The notes: generated by a model not told the origin, from the letters alone. A stretch of 64,000 bases of DNA from Bog-756 sp052143895 (GCA_052143895.1 JBKQRT010000320.1:1-64000); one strand, 5' to 3'; numbered from the stretch's first letter, positions 55,232 through 63,970 are shown. A program made the numbers and translations.

Positions 55232-56383
55232 TCAACCGAGCCGGAGGGACCGGCCGATGATCTCCTTCATGATCTCGGTGGTACCGCCGTAGAGGGTGGT
55301 GACGCGGGCGTCGACGAACGCCTTGGCGATCGGGTACTCCGACATGTACCCGTAACCCCCGTGGAGCTGGAGGCAGCGGGTGACGGCCCGGCCCTGCAGC
55401 TCGGTGCACCACCACTTGGCCATGGCCGCGTCCTCGGCCGTCAGCTCGCCGGCGTTGAGGGCCTCGGTGCAGCGGTCGATGAAGGTCTGGCCCATCTCGA
55501 CCTCGGTGGCCAGCTCGGCCAGCGTGAACTTGGTGTTCTGGAACGAGCCGACCGGGACGCCGAAGGCGGTGCGCTCCCGCACGTACCCGACCGTCCACTC
55601 GAGGGCGGCTCGCGCACCGGCCAGCCCACCGGCGGCGAGCGACAGCCGCTCCTGGGGCAGGTTGCTCATGAGCTGGCCGAAGCCCTCGCCCTCGGCCCCG
55701 AGCAGGTTGTCGACCGGGATCCGGCAGTCGGCGAAGAACAGCTCGGCGGTGTCCTGGGCGTGCAGGCCCAGCTTGTCGAGGTTCCTACCACGCTCGAAGC
55801 CGGGTGTCCCGCGCTCGACGACGACGAGGCTGATCCCCCGGTGGGCGACGGTCGGGTCGGTCTTGACGGCCACCACCACCAAGTCGGCGTTGATCCCGTT
55901 GGTGATGAAGGTCTTGGACCCGTTGAGCACGTAGTCGTCGCCGTCCCGCTCGGCCGTCATGGCGATGGCGGCGAGGTCGGAGCCGGCGGACGGCTCGGTC
56001 ATGGCGATGGCCAGGATCGACTCGCCGCTGGCGACTCCGGGCAGCCACCGCTTGGCCTGCTCGGGGGTGCAGTACCGGAGGAGGTAGGGCAGGCAGATGT
56101 CGTTGTGGAGGGCGAACCCGAGGGCGGCGCCGTTGAGGCCGACCCGGTGGAGCTCCTCGGTGATGACCAGGTTGAACCGGAAGTCGTCGCTCCCCCCGCC
56201 GCCCAGCTCGGCGGGGACGGCCATGCCGAGGAAGCCGTGGGCCCCGGCGCGCTCGAACACGACCCGGTCGACGATGCCGGCGGCGTCCCAGGCGGCGGCG
56301 TGGGGGACCATGTCGGTCTCGACGAACCGGCGGAAGCTGGAGCGGAACGCCTCGTGTTCGTCGTCCAGCAGGCTACGGCGCAT
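55232..56383 (-). CDS. Acyl-CoA dehydrogenase
   Basis: A 383-aa acyl-CoA dehydrogenase of the classic type. Visible segments are GFLGMAVPAELGGGGSDDF, ILAIAMTEPSAGSDLAAI (FAD), KTFITNGINADLVVV, YVRERTAFGVPVGSFQNTKF and the end RVTTLYGGTTEIMKEIIGRSL. Start chosen at ATG 56383 (MRRSLLDDEHEAF) behind a GAGGAGG site; an upstream start at 56443 is less likely. It is divergent from the thiolase-like operon, with perfect palindromes between. Confidence 0.92.
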   Translation of the reverse strand: MRRSLLDDEHEAFRSSFRRFVETDMVPHAAAWDAAGIVDRVVFERAGAHGFLGMAVPAELGGGGSDDFRFNLVITEELHRVGLNGAALGFALHNDICLPYLLRYCTPEQAKRWLPGVASGESILAIAMTEPSAGSDLAAIAMTAERDGDDYVLNGSKTFITNGINADLVVVAVKTDPTVAHRGISLVVVERGTPGFERGRNLDKLGLHAQDTAELFFADCRIPVDNLLGAEGEGFGQLMSNLPQERLSLAAGGLAGARAALEWTVGYVRERTAFGVPVGSFQNTKFTLAELATEVEMGQTFIDRCTEALNAGELTAEDAAMAKWWCTELQGRAVTRCLQLHGGYGYMSEYPIAKAFVDARVTTLYGGTTEIMKEIIGRSLRLG

Positions 56384-56450
56384 GGTCCTCCTCGGATCGC
56401 CCGCCATCATCCGGCGGCGCGGGGTGCGGACCCCGACCGGCACGGTGGGC

Positions 56451-56485
56451 CTGCACGGCCGTGCAGTCTAGATCCCACATGTGGG
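56451..56485. promoter_or_regulatory. Two perfect palindromes in a divergent promoter
   Basis: CTGCACGGCCGTGCAG (56451-56466) and CCCACATGTGGG (56474-56485) are both perfect inverted repeats, separated by seven bases, in the 165-bp gap between the minus-strand acyl-CoA dehydrogenase and the plus-strand thiolase-like operon. A TATGCT just to the right (56490-56495) could be a -10 element for the plus strand. They are strong candidate operators, perhaps for the TetR gene 3.5 kb away. Confidence 0.45.
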
Positions 56486-56548
56486 CCACTATGCTCTGGC
56501 GGTCCGGGCGCGGCCGGTCCGGACGACCGAATACGAGAACGGGGAAAC

Positions 56549-58021
56549 GTGAGCGCAGGGATCCTTTCGTGGGGCGTCTACCTCCCGTACTGGCGCCTCC
56601 AGCGGGCCGCCATCGCCGCGACGCTCGGTGTGCCGTCGGGCCGAGGCACGCGGTCGGTCGCCTCCTACGACGAGGACACCACGACCCTGGGCGTCGAGGC
56701 GGCCCGCCGGGCGCTGCGTAGCCTGGAGGGCGCACCCCCCGAGGACCTCTTGTTCTCCACCCCCGCGCCTGCGTATCTCGACAAGACCAATGCCACGGCC
56801 ATCCACGCCGCACTCGAGCTGCCGGAGTGGGCCGGTGCCTACGATCTCGTCGGATCGGTACGCTCGGCGGCCGCTGCCCTCCGTTCGGCCCACGCGTTAG
56901 CGGGCGAGCGGCGCACGCTGGCCGTGCTCTCCGACCTGCGGACCGGCCAGGCCGGCGGCCCCGAGGAACGGGACAGCGGCGACGGCGCCACGGCCTTCGT
57001 GTTCGGCGACGCGTCCCCGGGTCAGGGGGCGGTGGCCGAGCTGGTCGCGCACGCCGGCACCTCCGCCGAGTTTCTCGACCGCTGGAGGACCCCCGGTGAG
57101 ACGGACTCCCGGCTGTGGGAGGAGCGCTTCGGCCAGGAGGTGTACGTCCCGCTCGTCGAGGCCGCCTGCTCGGAGGCCTTGAAGCGGGCCGGCGTGATGG
57201 CGTCGGACGTCGACCACGTGGTCCTCGCCGGGCTGCACCAGCGGGCGGTGCAGGCCTCGCGGTCGGTGCTCGGGTTCCGCCCGGAGGCCACTTTCGCCGA
57301 CCGGACACCGTCCCTCGGCAACCTGGGGGCGGCACAGGCGGGGTTGCTGCTGGCCGACGCGCTCGAGCAGGCCGGAGCGGACGCGCTCATTGCCGTGGTC
57401 GTGGTGGCCGACGGGGCGGACGTGTTCCTCTTCCGGACCACCGCCGAGCTGGCGGAGGTCCGGGCGGCGCGTGCGGCCGCTGGGCTGGCCACGGTGGACG
57501 AGCTCGCGTCCGGTGGTCGCGACGACCTACCCTACGCCCGGTTCCTAACCTGGCGGGGCGAGCTCCGACGCGAGCCGCCCCGTCGCCCCGATCCCGAACG
57601 GCCAGGGGCCCCGGCCACGTGGCGGTCCACGCCGTGGAAGGGGGGCTTCGAGGCGAGCGACTGCCGGTCCTGCGGGTTCCGCCACCTGCCGCCGGCCCGG
57701 GTGTGCCTGCGCTGTCGGGCCATCGACGAGATGGAGCACGTCCGGATGGCCGACGTCGGTGGCCAGGTGGCCACCTTCACCGTTGACCGTCTGGCATACA
57801 GCCTCTCCCCGCCGGTGGTCGGTGCGGTGGTCGACTTCGACGGGGGTGGGCGCTACCGGTGCGAGATGACCGACGTCGATCCAGACGCGGTCGAGATCGG
57901 GACCAGGGTCGAGATGACCTTCCGGCGCCTCTACACCGCGAAGGGCGTGCACAACTATTTCTGGAAGGCCAGGCCGGTGGAGCGCCGTCCGGCCGTCGAC
58001 GTGGGAGGTGACGGGTCGTGA
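56549..58021 (+). CDS. HMG-CoA-synthase-like (thiolase fold) fused to a zinc-ribbon OB-fold (DUF35) domain
   Basis: A 490-aa two-part protein. Residues 1-330 have the thiolase/HMG-CoA synthase fold (GILSWGVYLPYWRLQRAAI, TLGVEAARRAL, SLGNLGAAQAGLLLADAL). The nucleophilic Cys of active synthases is missing: the first cysteine of the chain comes only at about residue 207, and the expected spot reads YDLVGSVRSAAAAL. Residues 375-480 are a DUF35 rubredoxin-like zinc ribbon (CRSCGFRHLPPARVCLRC) plus OB-fold. In steroid side-chain systems DUF35 proteins pair with Ltp2-like aldolases or thiolases. Its stop overlaps the thiolase start. I infer a structural or acyl-CoA-binding partner. Confidence 0.85.
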   Translation: MSAGILSWGVYLPYWRLQRAAIAATLGVPSGRGTRSVASYDEDTTTLGVEAARRALRSLEGAPPEDLLFSTPAPAYLDKTNATAIHAALELPEWAGAYDLVGSVRSAAAALRSAHALAGERRTLAVLSDLRTGQAGGPEERDSGDGATAFVFGDASPGQGAVAELVAHAGTSAEFLDRWRTPGETDSRLWEERFGQEVYVPLVEAACSEALKRAGVMASDVDHVVLAGLHQRAVQASRSVLGFRPEATFADRTPSLGNLGAAQAGLLLADALEQAGADALIAVVVVADGADVFLFRTTAELAEVRAARAAAGLATVDELASGGRDDLPYARFLTWRGELRREPPRRPDPERPGAPATWRSTPWKGGFEASDCRSCGFRHLPPARVCLRCRAIDEMEHVRMADVGGQVATFTVDRLAYSLSPPVVGAVVDFDGGGRYRCEMTDVDPDAVEIGTRVEMTFRRLYTAKGVHNYFWKARPVERRPAVDVGGDGS

Positions 58022-59220
58022 GCAGCAACGGCATCCGCGACAGGGTGGCGATCGTCGGCATGGGGTGCACCCGGTTCGGCGAGCGCTGGGACAAGGGCGT
58101 CGACGACCTGTTGATCGATGCCGCCAAGGACACCATCGCCTCGGCTGGCGTCTCGCTCGACGACATCGACGCGTTCTGGCTGGGGACGATGGCGTCCGGG
58201 GTGTCCGGGGTGACGCTGTCGAAGCCGCTCAAGATCGACTACAAGCCGGTCTCGAGGCTGGAGAACTTCTGTGCCACTGGCTCGGAGGCGTTCCGGAACG
58301 CCTGCTACGCGGTGGCGTCGGGTGCCTACGACCTCGCCATGGCCATCGGTGTGGAGAAGCTGAAGGACTCGGGGTACTCCGGACTCACCGGGGTGCGGCC
58401 CGTCGGGGACGGGACCGACGCCGCCCTGTCCTCGCCCGCCGCCTTCTCGTTCGTCGCCCCTGCCTACGCCAACCGTTACGGCGTCCACCCGGACGAGATG
58501 AAGCAGGTGATGAGCCGCATCGCCTGGAAGAACCACGCCAACGGCGCGGTGAACCCCCGGGCCCAGTTCCGCAAGGAGGTGTCGATGGAGTCGATCACCA
58601 AGTCGCCGCTGGTGGCCGGCCAGCTCGGGGTGTTCGACTGCAGCGGGGTCAGCGACGGGTCAGCGGCGGCGATCATCTGCCGGGCCGAGGACGCCCACCG
58701 CTACACGGACCACCCCCTGTACGTGAAGGCGCTGAGTTTCGTAGCCGGGCCCGGGGGCGGCGCCATCGACCCGGACTACGACTACACCACGTTCCCCGAG
58801 GTCGTGCGCTCGGCCGAGGACGCCTACCGGCAGGCCGGGATCAGCGATCCGAGGGCGTCGTTGGCCCTGGCCGAGGTCCACGACTGCTTCACGCCTACCG
58901 AGCTGGTCCTGATGGAGGATCTCGGCTTCTCCGAGCGGGGGCTCGGCTGGAAGGATGTGCTGGCCGGCGCCTTCGACCGCGACGGCGAGCTCCCGGTGAA
59001 CCCGGATGGGGGGCTGAAGAGCTTCGGCCACCCGATCGGTGCGTCCGGGCTGCGCATGCTGTTCGAGTGCTGGCTGCAGCTCCGCGGGGAAGCGCCGCCC
59101 GAACGGACGATCCGCTCCGTGGCGGAGGGCAGGAAGCTCGGGCTCACCCACAACCTGGGCGGCGCACCGGGCGAGTGCGTCAGTTTCGTGTCGATCGTGG
59201 GCACCGAGCCCTCGGCCTGA
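58018..59220 (+). CDS. Thiolase / SCP-x-like acetyl-CoA acetyltransferase
   Basis: A 400-aa thiolase-superfamily protein of the non-decarboxylating SCP-x/Ltp group. The N-terminus is VAIVGMGCTRFGERWD. A candidate nucleophile sits in SRLENFCATGSEAFRNACYAV at about residue 84, and LAEVHDCFTPTELV and SFGHPIGASGLRMLFE follow in the second half. It starts at GTG 58018, overlapping the DUF35 fusion by GTGA, which argues for a complex. It may carry out the thiolytic or retro-aldol step of the pathway. It is convergent with the amidohydrolase. Confidence 0.9.
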   Translation: MSSNGIRDRVAIVGMGCTRFGERWDKGVDDLLIDAAKDTIASAGVSLDDIDAFWLGTMASGVSGVTLSKPLKIDYKPVSRLENFCATGSEAFRNACYAVASGAYDLAMAIGVEKLKDSGYSGLTGVRPVGDGTDAALSSPAAFSFVAPAYANRYGVHPDEMKQVMSRIAWKNHANGAVNPRAQFRKEVSMESITKSPLVAGQLGVFDCSGVSDGSAAAIICRAEDAHRYTDHPLYVKALSFVAGPGGGAIDPDYDYTTFPEVVRSAEDAYRQAGISDPRASLALAEVHDCFTPTELVLMEDLGFSERGLGWKDVLAGAFDRDGELPVNPDGGLKSFGHPIGASGLRMLFECWLQLRGEAPPERTIRSVAEGRKLGLTHNLGGAPGECVSFVSIVGTEPSA

Positions 59221-59250
59221 ACGGTCCCGACCGATGGCTCCGGCCCGCGG

Positions 59251-60441
59251 TCAGACCGGGACGGCGACCCCCATCAGTCCGGCAAGGTTCCCGCCCATGA
59301 TCTTGCGCACGACGTCGTCGGGCATGCCCTTGAGCTCGTCGACGTAGCTGATCGGGTCCTTCATCCCTTCGGGATGGGGATAGTCACTGCCGAACAGGAC
59401 GTGGTCGGCACCCACCAGGTCCACCAGCGTCCCGAGGTTGTCCTCCCAGAACGGGTTGACGTAGACGTTGCGGAGGAAGGCGGTCACCGGGTCCTCCGGA
59501 AACTGGTGGGGCATCTTCTCATACACGTCACCGAGGTCGTGGAGCAGGTGCCCGACCCAGTTGGCGCCGTTCTCGACGGCGGCCACCTTGAGGTTGGGGA
59601 ACCGGGTGAACGCACCGTGGCAGACCATGGCGGTCATGGTGTCGGCGATCGGGCGCTTCCCCTGGGAGATCATCCGGAAAGCCGACGGCTGGAAGGGCAG
59701 GAACTCGGAGCTCTCCTCCCACCAGTTGGCGATCTGGTTGTAGCCGCTGTCCGATGCGTGCATCCCCACCAGCACGCCGGCCTCCTCGATGCGGGACCAG
59801 ATCGGGTCGAACTCCGGCAGACCCGGCGAGCGGGTACCGCGCAGACCGGGGACGGGAGCGGGCCGGATCAGCACGCACCGTGCGCCCCGCTCGAGCACCC
59901 ACTCGAGCTCGGCGAGGGCTTGGTCCACGATGCCCATGCTGATGACCGGGGTGGCGAAGATGCGACCCTCGTAGTCGAACTGCCAGGTCTCGTACATCCA
60001 CTGGTTGAGGCTGTGGACCACCGCCAGGATCAGCTCGGGGTCGTCCTTCATCCGCTCCTCGATGAGGCTGGCCAGCGTCGGGAACATCAGGGCCCGGTCG
60101 ATGCCCAGCTCGTCCATGAGCTCGATCCTCGGGGCGGGCTCGCGGAAGCCGGGGTGGCACTTGATCGGGTCACCGATGAGCTCCCGGTAGGACTTCCCCT
60201 CGGGGTTCCCGTGCCGGTAGTACTCCTCCTGGGCTCCGGGGGCGGCGACGACGTCGAAGGTGGGATTCGGGATGTACTCGCTGATCGATCCCCGGACCAC
60301 GATCTTCGTCCGCCCGTGGACGTCGACGTAGTCGATGGCCCGGGAGTACTTCTCGGGCAGGAACTTGGTCAGCGCCTCACGCGTCTCGTACATGTGGTTG
60401 TCGGCGTCGAAGACGGGAAAGTCGAGAATTCGAGATGGCAC
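59251..60441 (-). CDS. Amidohydrolase (metal-dependent, PF04909-like)
   Basis: A 396-aa TIM-barrel amidohydrolase of the ACMSD/COG2159 group. Metal-site text is present: FDADNHMYE, with DxH changed to DNH, then VGMHASDSG and HVLFGSDYPHPEG with the metal Asp. Members hydrolyse or decarboxylate ring-cleavage products. The GTG at 60441 is the natural start (PSRILDFPVFDADNHM). An operator-like inverted repeat lies about 100 bp upstream. Confidence 0.9.
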   Translation of the reverse strand: MPSRILDFPVFDADNHMYETREALTKFLPEKYSRAIDYVDVHGRTKIVVRGSISEYIPNPTFDVVAAPGAQEEYYRHGNPEGKSYRELIGDPIKCHPGFREPAPRIELMDELGIDRALMFPTLASLIEERMKDDPELILAVVHSLNQWMYETWQFDYEGRIFATPVISMGIVDQALAELEWVLERGARCVLIRPAPVPGLRGTRSPGLPEFDPIWSRIEEAGVLVGMHASDSGYNQIANWWEESSEFLPFQPSAFRMISQGKRPIADTMTAMVCHGAFTRFPNLKVAAVENGANWVGHLLHDLGDVYEKMPHQFPEDPVTAFLRNVYVNPFWEDNLGTLVDLVGADHVLFGSDYPHPEGMKDPISYVDELKGMPDDVVRKIMGGNLAGLMGVAVPV

Positions 60442-60542
60442 GGTCAGTCCCCTTGTCGGTGGCGGTCGGTGGCAGGGGGACGTCCAGGCCGCGCCGCCCG
60501 TCCCCGTGTGCGCCGGCGAGTCGCACGCTGCATCTCGCCAGA

Positions 60543-60559
60543 TGAGAATCACATTATCA
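60543..60559. promoter_or_regulatory. TetR-type inverted repeat upstream of the amidohydrolase
   Basis: TGAGAATCACATTATCA has seven-base arms TGAGAAT and ATTATCA, matching at six of seven positions, around CAC. AT-rich in an otherwise very GC-rich region, it lies about 100 bp upstream of the amidohydrolase start and may overlap its promoter. It is a candidate operator. Confidence 0.4.
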
Positions 60560-60704
60560 GCCCGCTCAGGCGATCTCAACCACCCCGCACCAGGGGGCGG
60601 TCGGTGGCCAGCCGATCGTGCCGGCCCCGCTGGCCCCCGTGGTACGGTCCCGGGTTCCGAGGCCGAGCCGGGCGACGGTGAGGTGGCGATCGAGGAGTCG
60701 TGGG

Positions 60705-61009
60705 GTGCAGCTCAAGCCGGGGATTCGGTTCCGCAGCCAGGTGTGCGAAACGGAGGTCGTGGTGGTCAAGGCCGCAGGCGAGGGGCCCTCAACTGCGGGG
60801 ACGCCCCGATGGTCCCCCTGGAGGACCGGGTCGACCCGGTCGCGGCGCTGGATCCCGACCAGGCCGGTGGCTCACTACTCGGCAAGCGGTACACCGACGA
60901 GGCCGGGGCCGTCGAGATCCTCTGCGTGAAGCCGGGCGCGGGCACCCTGGGCCTCGACGGCCAGCCGCTGTCGGTCAAGTCGGCGAAGGCCCTCCCGGCC
61001 TCGGACTGA
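60705..61009 (+). pseudogene. Small conserved protein with a single-base frameshift
   Basis: The GTG at 60705 starts a short protein reading VQLKPGIRFRSQVCETEVVV and VKAAGEG. One base is then missing from a G run at about 60780, and the next frame continues with ALNCGDAPMVPLEDRV, LLGKRYTDEAGAVEILCVKP and ends ALPASD at 61009. Joined, it gives about 100 aa resembling small actinobacterial proteins I have seen beside acyl-CoA genes; their role is unknown to me. GAGGAG precedes the start. GGGG for expected GGGGG may be a sequencing error. Confidence 0.65.
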
Positions 61010-61026
61010 CCGGGTCCGACCGCGGC

Positions 61027-61917
61027 TCAGGGCTCGGACTTGGCGGCGGGCCGGACCGGGGGAGCGGAGCGCCAGTCCGGGATCCCGTCCTCCACCGTGG
61101 CGATGGGCATGCCACCTGCGTGGACCTCGGCCCAGTGTGCATGGTTGAGCTCGTGCAGCGTGAAGCAGGCGTTGAGCGAGTTGTAGAAGCCCATGTTGTC
61201 GACGGTCTGGTTGACCGACTCCTTGATGAGGATGGCGGTCATGGTGGGCAGGTCGGCGATCCGCCGGGCGAACTCGAGGGTCCTCTCGGCGAGCTGATCG
61301 GCCGGGAACACCTTGCTGACCATGCCGAGCCGGTGGGCCTCGTCCACGTCCAGCGAGTCGCCGGTCAGCATGAGCTGCTTCGTCTTGCGGGGCCCGAACT
61401 CCCAGGGATGGGCGAAGTACTCGACGCCGCACATGCCGAGCCGGGTGCCGACCACGTCGGCGAAGGACACGTCGTCGGCCGCCACGATGAGGTCGCACGC
61501 CCACATGAGCATGAGGCCGGCGGCGAACACGGTGCCGTGGACCTGGGCGACGGTGATCTTGCGCAGGTTCCGCCACCGCCGGGTGTTCTCGAAGTAGTAG
61601 TGCCACTCCTGGAGCATCCGCTGTTCGGCACCGGTGCGGGTCCCCCCGTTGACCAGCCGGGTCGGGTGCGGGTTGTCCGAGCTCCACTCGGCCATCGCCA
61701 CCTTCGAGCCCATGTCGTGCCCGGCGGAGAACATCGGGCCCATCCCGCCGAGGATCACCACCCGGACGGCGTCGTCCGCCTCGGCCCGGAGGAACGCCTC
61801 GTTGAGCTCCACCAGGAGCCCGCGGTTCTGAGCGTTCCGGGCCTCGGGCCGATTCAGCATGATCCGGCCGATCCGCCCGTCGTCGAGTGTCTCGTAGTTC
61901 ACGAATCCTTCGGACAT
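61027..61917 (-). CDS. Enoyl-CoA hydratase/isomerase family protein
   Basis: A 296-aa crotonase-fold protein. It has RIMLNRPEARNAQNRGLLVEL, the oxyanion-hole text FSAGHDMGSK and GTVFAAGLMLMWACDLIVAADD. The catalytic Glu region reads FADVVGTRLGMCGVEYF rather than the textbook two-Glu site, so the exact reaction (hydratase, isomerase or other) is open. The start at ATG 61917 touches the thioesterase stop (TGATG), the third gene of a three-gene operon led by aldehyde dehydrogenase. Confidence 0.9.
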   Translation of the reverse strand: MSEGFVNYETLDDGRIGRIMLNRPEARNAQNRGLLVELNEAFLRAEADDAVRVVILGGMGPMFSAGHDMGSKVAMAEWSSDNPHPTRLVNGGTRTGAEQRMLQEWHYYFENTRRWRNLRKITVAQVHGTVFAAGLMLMWACDLIVAADDVSFADVVGTRLGMCGVEYFAHPWEFGPRKTKQLMLTGDSLDVDEAHRLGMVSKVFPADQLAERTLEFARRIADLPTMTAILIKESVNQTVDNMGFYNSLNACFTLHELNHAHWAEVHAGGMPIATVEDGIPDWRSAPPVRPAAKSEP

Positions 61918-62480
61918 CAGTGCTCCCGGGTGGGCTGGTCGCCGGCGGGCGGGCGTTCGGACTGGACAGTGCTCGGTCGAGTGGGGTGCGCGGGCGCCCC
62001 GGGGGTCGTGGCGCCCGCGGCCACGATGGAGAAGGTGAGGGTGGACACCGCGCACAGCTCGCCGGTGGACACGTCGGTCACCTCGACGGTCACCACGGCG
62101 AGGCTCCGCCCCCGCCGCACCACGGTGGCGGTCGCGCGGGCCGGTCCCACTGTCAGCCCCCGCAGGAAGTGGATGGCGAGGTCGGCGGTGGCCACGCTGT
62201 CGGTCGGCCCCCCGGCCAGGACGGCCCGGCCGGCGGCCACGTCGACCAGGGTGGCCATCAGGCCGCCCTGGAGCCCGCCGCGCGGGTTCTTGATCCGGGC
62301 GTCGAGATCCAGCTCGACGGTGAAGTCGGCGCCGCCGTCGGGGACGTCACGGAAGTCCAACTGCTGGAGCAGGTGTGCGCCGGCCGCCAGGACCTGCTCG
62401 TGCTCGACGCGCGCGCTCGCCCGGTCGGCCCCGTCGTCGGCGACGGTCGGGACGTGGCCGATGGTACCCGCCCCGTTCAC
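61917..62480 (-). CDS. PaaI-type thioesterase (hotdog fold)
   Basis: A 187-aa single-hotdog thioesterase with ARIKNPRGGLQGGLMATLVDVAAGRA, the PaaI/4HBT core including the catalytic Asp region, and LAIHFLRGLTVGPARATATVV. The C-terminus is a Pro-rich tail of about 25 residues. It begins at GTG 62480, overlapping the aldehyde dehydrogenase stop by four bases, and ends in overlap with the enoyl-CoA hydratase start. It may hydrolyse an aryl- or acyl-CoA dead end made in this operon's pathway. Confidence 0.87.
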   Translation of the reverse strand: MNGAGTIGHVPTVADDGADRASARVEHEQVLAAGAHLLQQLDFRDVPDGGADFTVELDLDARIKNPRGGLQGGLMATLVDVAAGRAVLAGGPTDSVATADLAIHFLRGLTVGPARATATVVRRGRSLAVVTVEVTDVSTGELCAVSTLTFSIVAAGATTPGAPAHPTRPSTVQSERPPAGDQPTREH

Positions 62481-63970
62481 AGGCCACCGGCGATGGTCTT
62501 GGTCTCGAGGTGCTGCTCGAACCCCTCCCTGCCGTTCTGGCGGCCGAGGCCGCTCGCCTTGTAGCCGCCGAACGGCGATCCGGCGCTGTAGTAGATCCCG
62601 CCGTTGACGCCGACCGTGCCGGCCCGGATCCTCCGGGCGACGGCCACCGCCCGCTCTTCGGACGCCGACGACACGGCGCCGGACAGCCCGTACTCGCTGT
62701 CGTTAGCGATCCGGACGGCGTCGTCCTCGTCGCGGAACGGGATCATGACGAGCACCGGCCCGAAGATCTCCTCGCGGGCGATGGTCATCGAGTTGTCCAC
62801 ATCGGCGAAGAGGGTGGGCTCCACGTAGTAGCCCTTCTCCAGGTGGGCGGGTCGTCCCCCGCCCGTCACCAGTCGGGCGCCCTCGTCGATGCCGCGCTGG
62901 ATGTAGCCCAGGACCCGCTCCCGCTGCCGGGCGTTGATCAGCGGGCCCTGGATGTTGGCCGGGTCGGTGGGGTCGCCGTAGGTGACGCCGAGCATCGAGG
63001 CCGCGGCCAGCTCGACCGCCTCGTCGTAGCGGGACTCGTGGACGAGGGTGCGGGTCAGCATGGCGCAGCCCTGACCGGCGTGCATGCACATGAAGCCGAA
63101 GAACGCCATCTTCGTCTCGAGGTCGGCGTCCTCGAGGATGATGTCGGCCGACTTGCCCCCGAGCTCGAGGAAGAGGCGCTTCAGGGTCGGCGCGCCGGCG
63201 GCCATGATGCGCCGGCCGGTGGCGGTCGACCCGGTGAAGGAGATGAGGTCGACCCGCGGGTCCACCACCATCTGCTCGCCGAGCAGATGCTCGGAGGATG
63301 GCACGATGTTGACGACGCCGGCGGGGATGTCGGTCTGGTCGTTGAGAAGCCGGCCGATCCGAGTGGCGTTCCACGGGGTGTCCGGGGCGGGCTTGATCAC
63401 CATGGTGTTGCCGGTGGCCAGTGCCTGGCCGAGCTTGCCGAGGATGATCTCGAAGGGATAGTTCCAGGGGATGATGGCACCCACCACGCCGACGGGCTCC
63501 TTCACGACCCGCTGCCAGCTCGGCTGACCGAAGGCGTTGTTGTCGGGCAGCGGTCGTTCCCACTCGAACCGGTCGATGTACTCGGCCGGCCAGAGGAGGG
63601 CCTCCTCCAACGGCGCGTCGAGTTGCGCCAGATAGGTGACGGAGACGGGGCAGCCGACTTCGGCGACCAGCTCGGCCCGGAAGGCCTCCTGCTCGCCGAC
63701 GATGGCTTCCTGGAGCTGGCGCAGGCAGCGCTGCCGGAGCGCCCGGTCGTCGGCCCAGCCCGAGTCGTCGAACGCCCGCCGTGCCGCGCCGATGGCCCGG
63801 TCCATGTCCGCCGGCGTGGCGTCGGTGGTCTGGCCGAGCACGGCCTCGGTGGCCGGATTGATGTTGTCGAACCCACCACCGCCGGCCGCCTCGACCAGGG
63901 CGCCGTCGACCAGCATGCGGAATTCGCCGACCGGATCGGGCGTGGCGTCGATCGGGGCTGTGGTGGTCAT
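62477..63970 (-). CDS. NAD(P)+-dependent aldehyde dehydrogenase
   Basis: A 497-aa aldehyde dehydrogenase. Key segments are GVVGAIIPWNYPFEII, the NAD-binding SFTGSTATGRRI, the general-base Glu in LFLELGGKSADI, and the catalytic Cys in AGQGCAMLTR, where a Cys stands after the glycine as usual. The C-terminal INARQRERVLGYIQRG and YKASGLGRQNGREGFEQHLETKT complete the fold. It is the first gene of the coupled run ALDH-thioesterase-hydratase and oxidises a pathway aldehyde to the acid. The start ATG at 63970 is 30 bp from the window edge. Confidence 0.94.
   Translation of the reverse strand: MTTTAPIDATPDPVGEFRMLVDGALVEAAGGGGFDNINPATEAVLGQTTDATPADMDRAIGAARRAFDDSGWADDRALRQRCLRQLQEAIVGEQEAFRAELVAEVGCPVSVTYLAQLDAPLEEALLWPAEYIDRFEWERPLPDNNAFGQPSWQRVVKEPVGVVGAIIPWNYPFEIILGKLGQALATGNTMVIKPAPDTPWNATRIGRLLNDQTDIPAGVVNIVPSSEHLLGEQMVVDPRVDLISFTGSTATGRRIMAAGAPTLKRLFLELGGKSADIILEDADLETKMAFFGFMCMHAGQGCAMLTRTLVHESRYDEAVELAAASMLGVTYGDPTDPANIQGPLINARQRERVLGYIQRGIDEGARLVTGGGRPAHLEKGYYVEPTLFADVDNSMTIAREEIFGPVLVMIPFRDEDDAVRIANDSEYGLSGAVSSASEERAVAVARRIRAGTVGVNGGIYYSAGSPFGGYKASGLGRQNGREGFEQHLETKTIAGGL

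Noticed and set aside
54035..58021. A 1328-codon plus-strand frame
   Set aside because: It is antisense to an acyl-CoA dehydrogenase and out of frame with HyuA until the last third, which is the DUF35 fusion gene starting at 56549.
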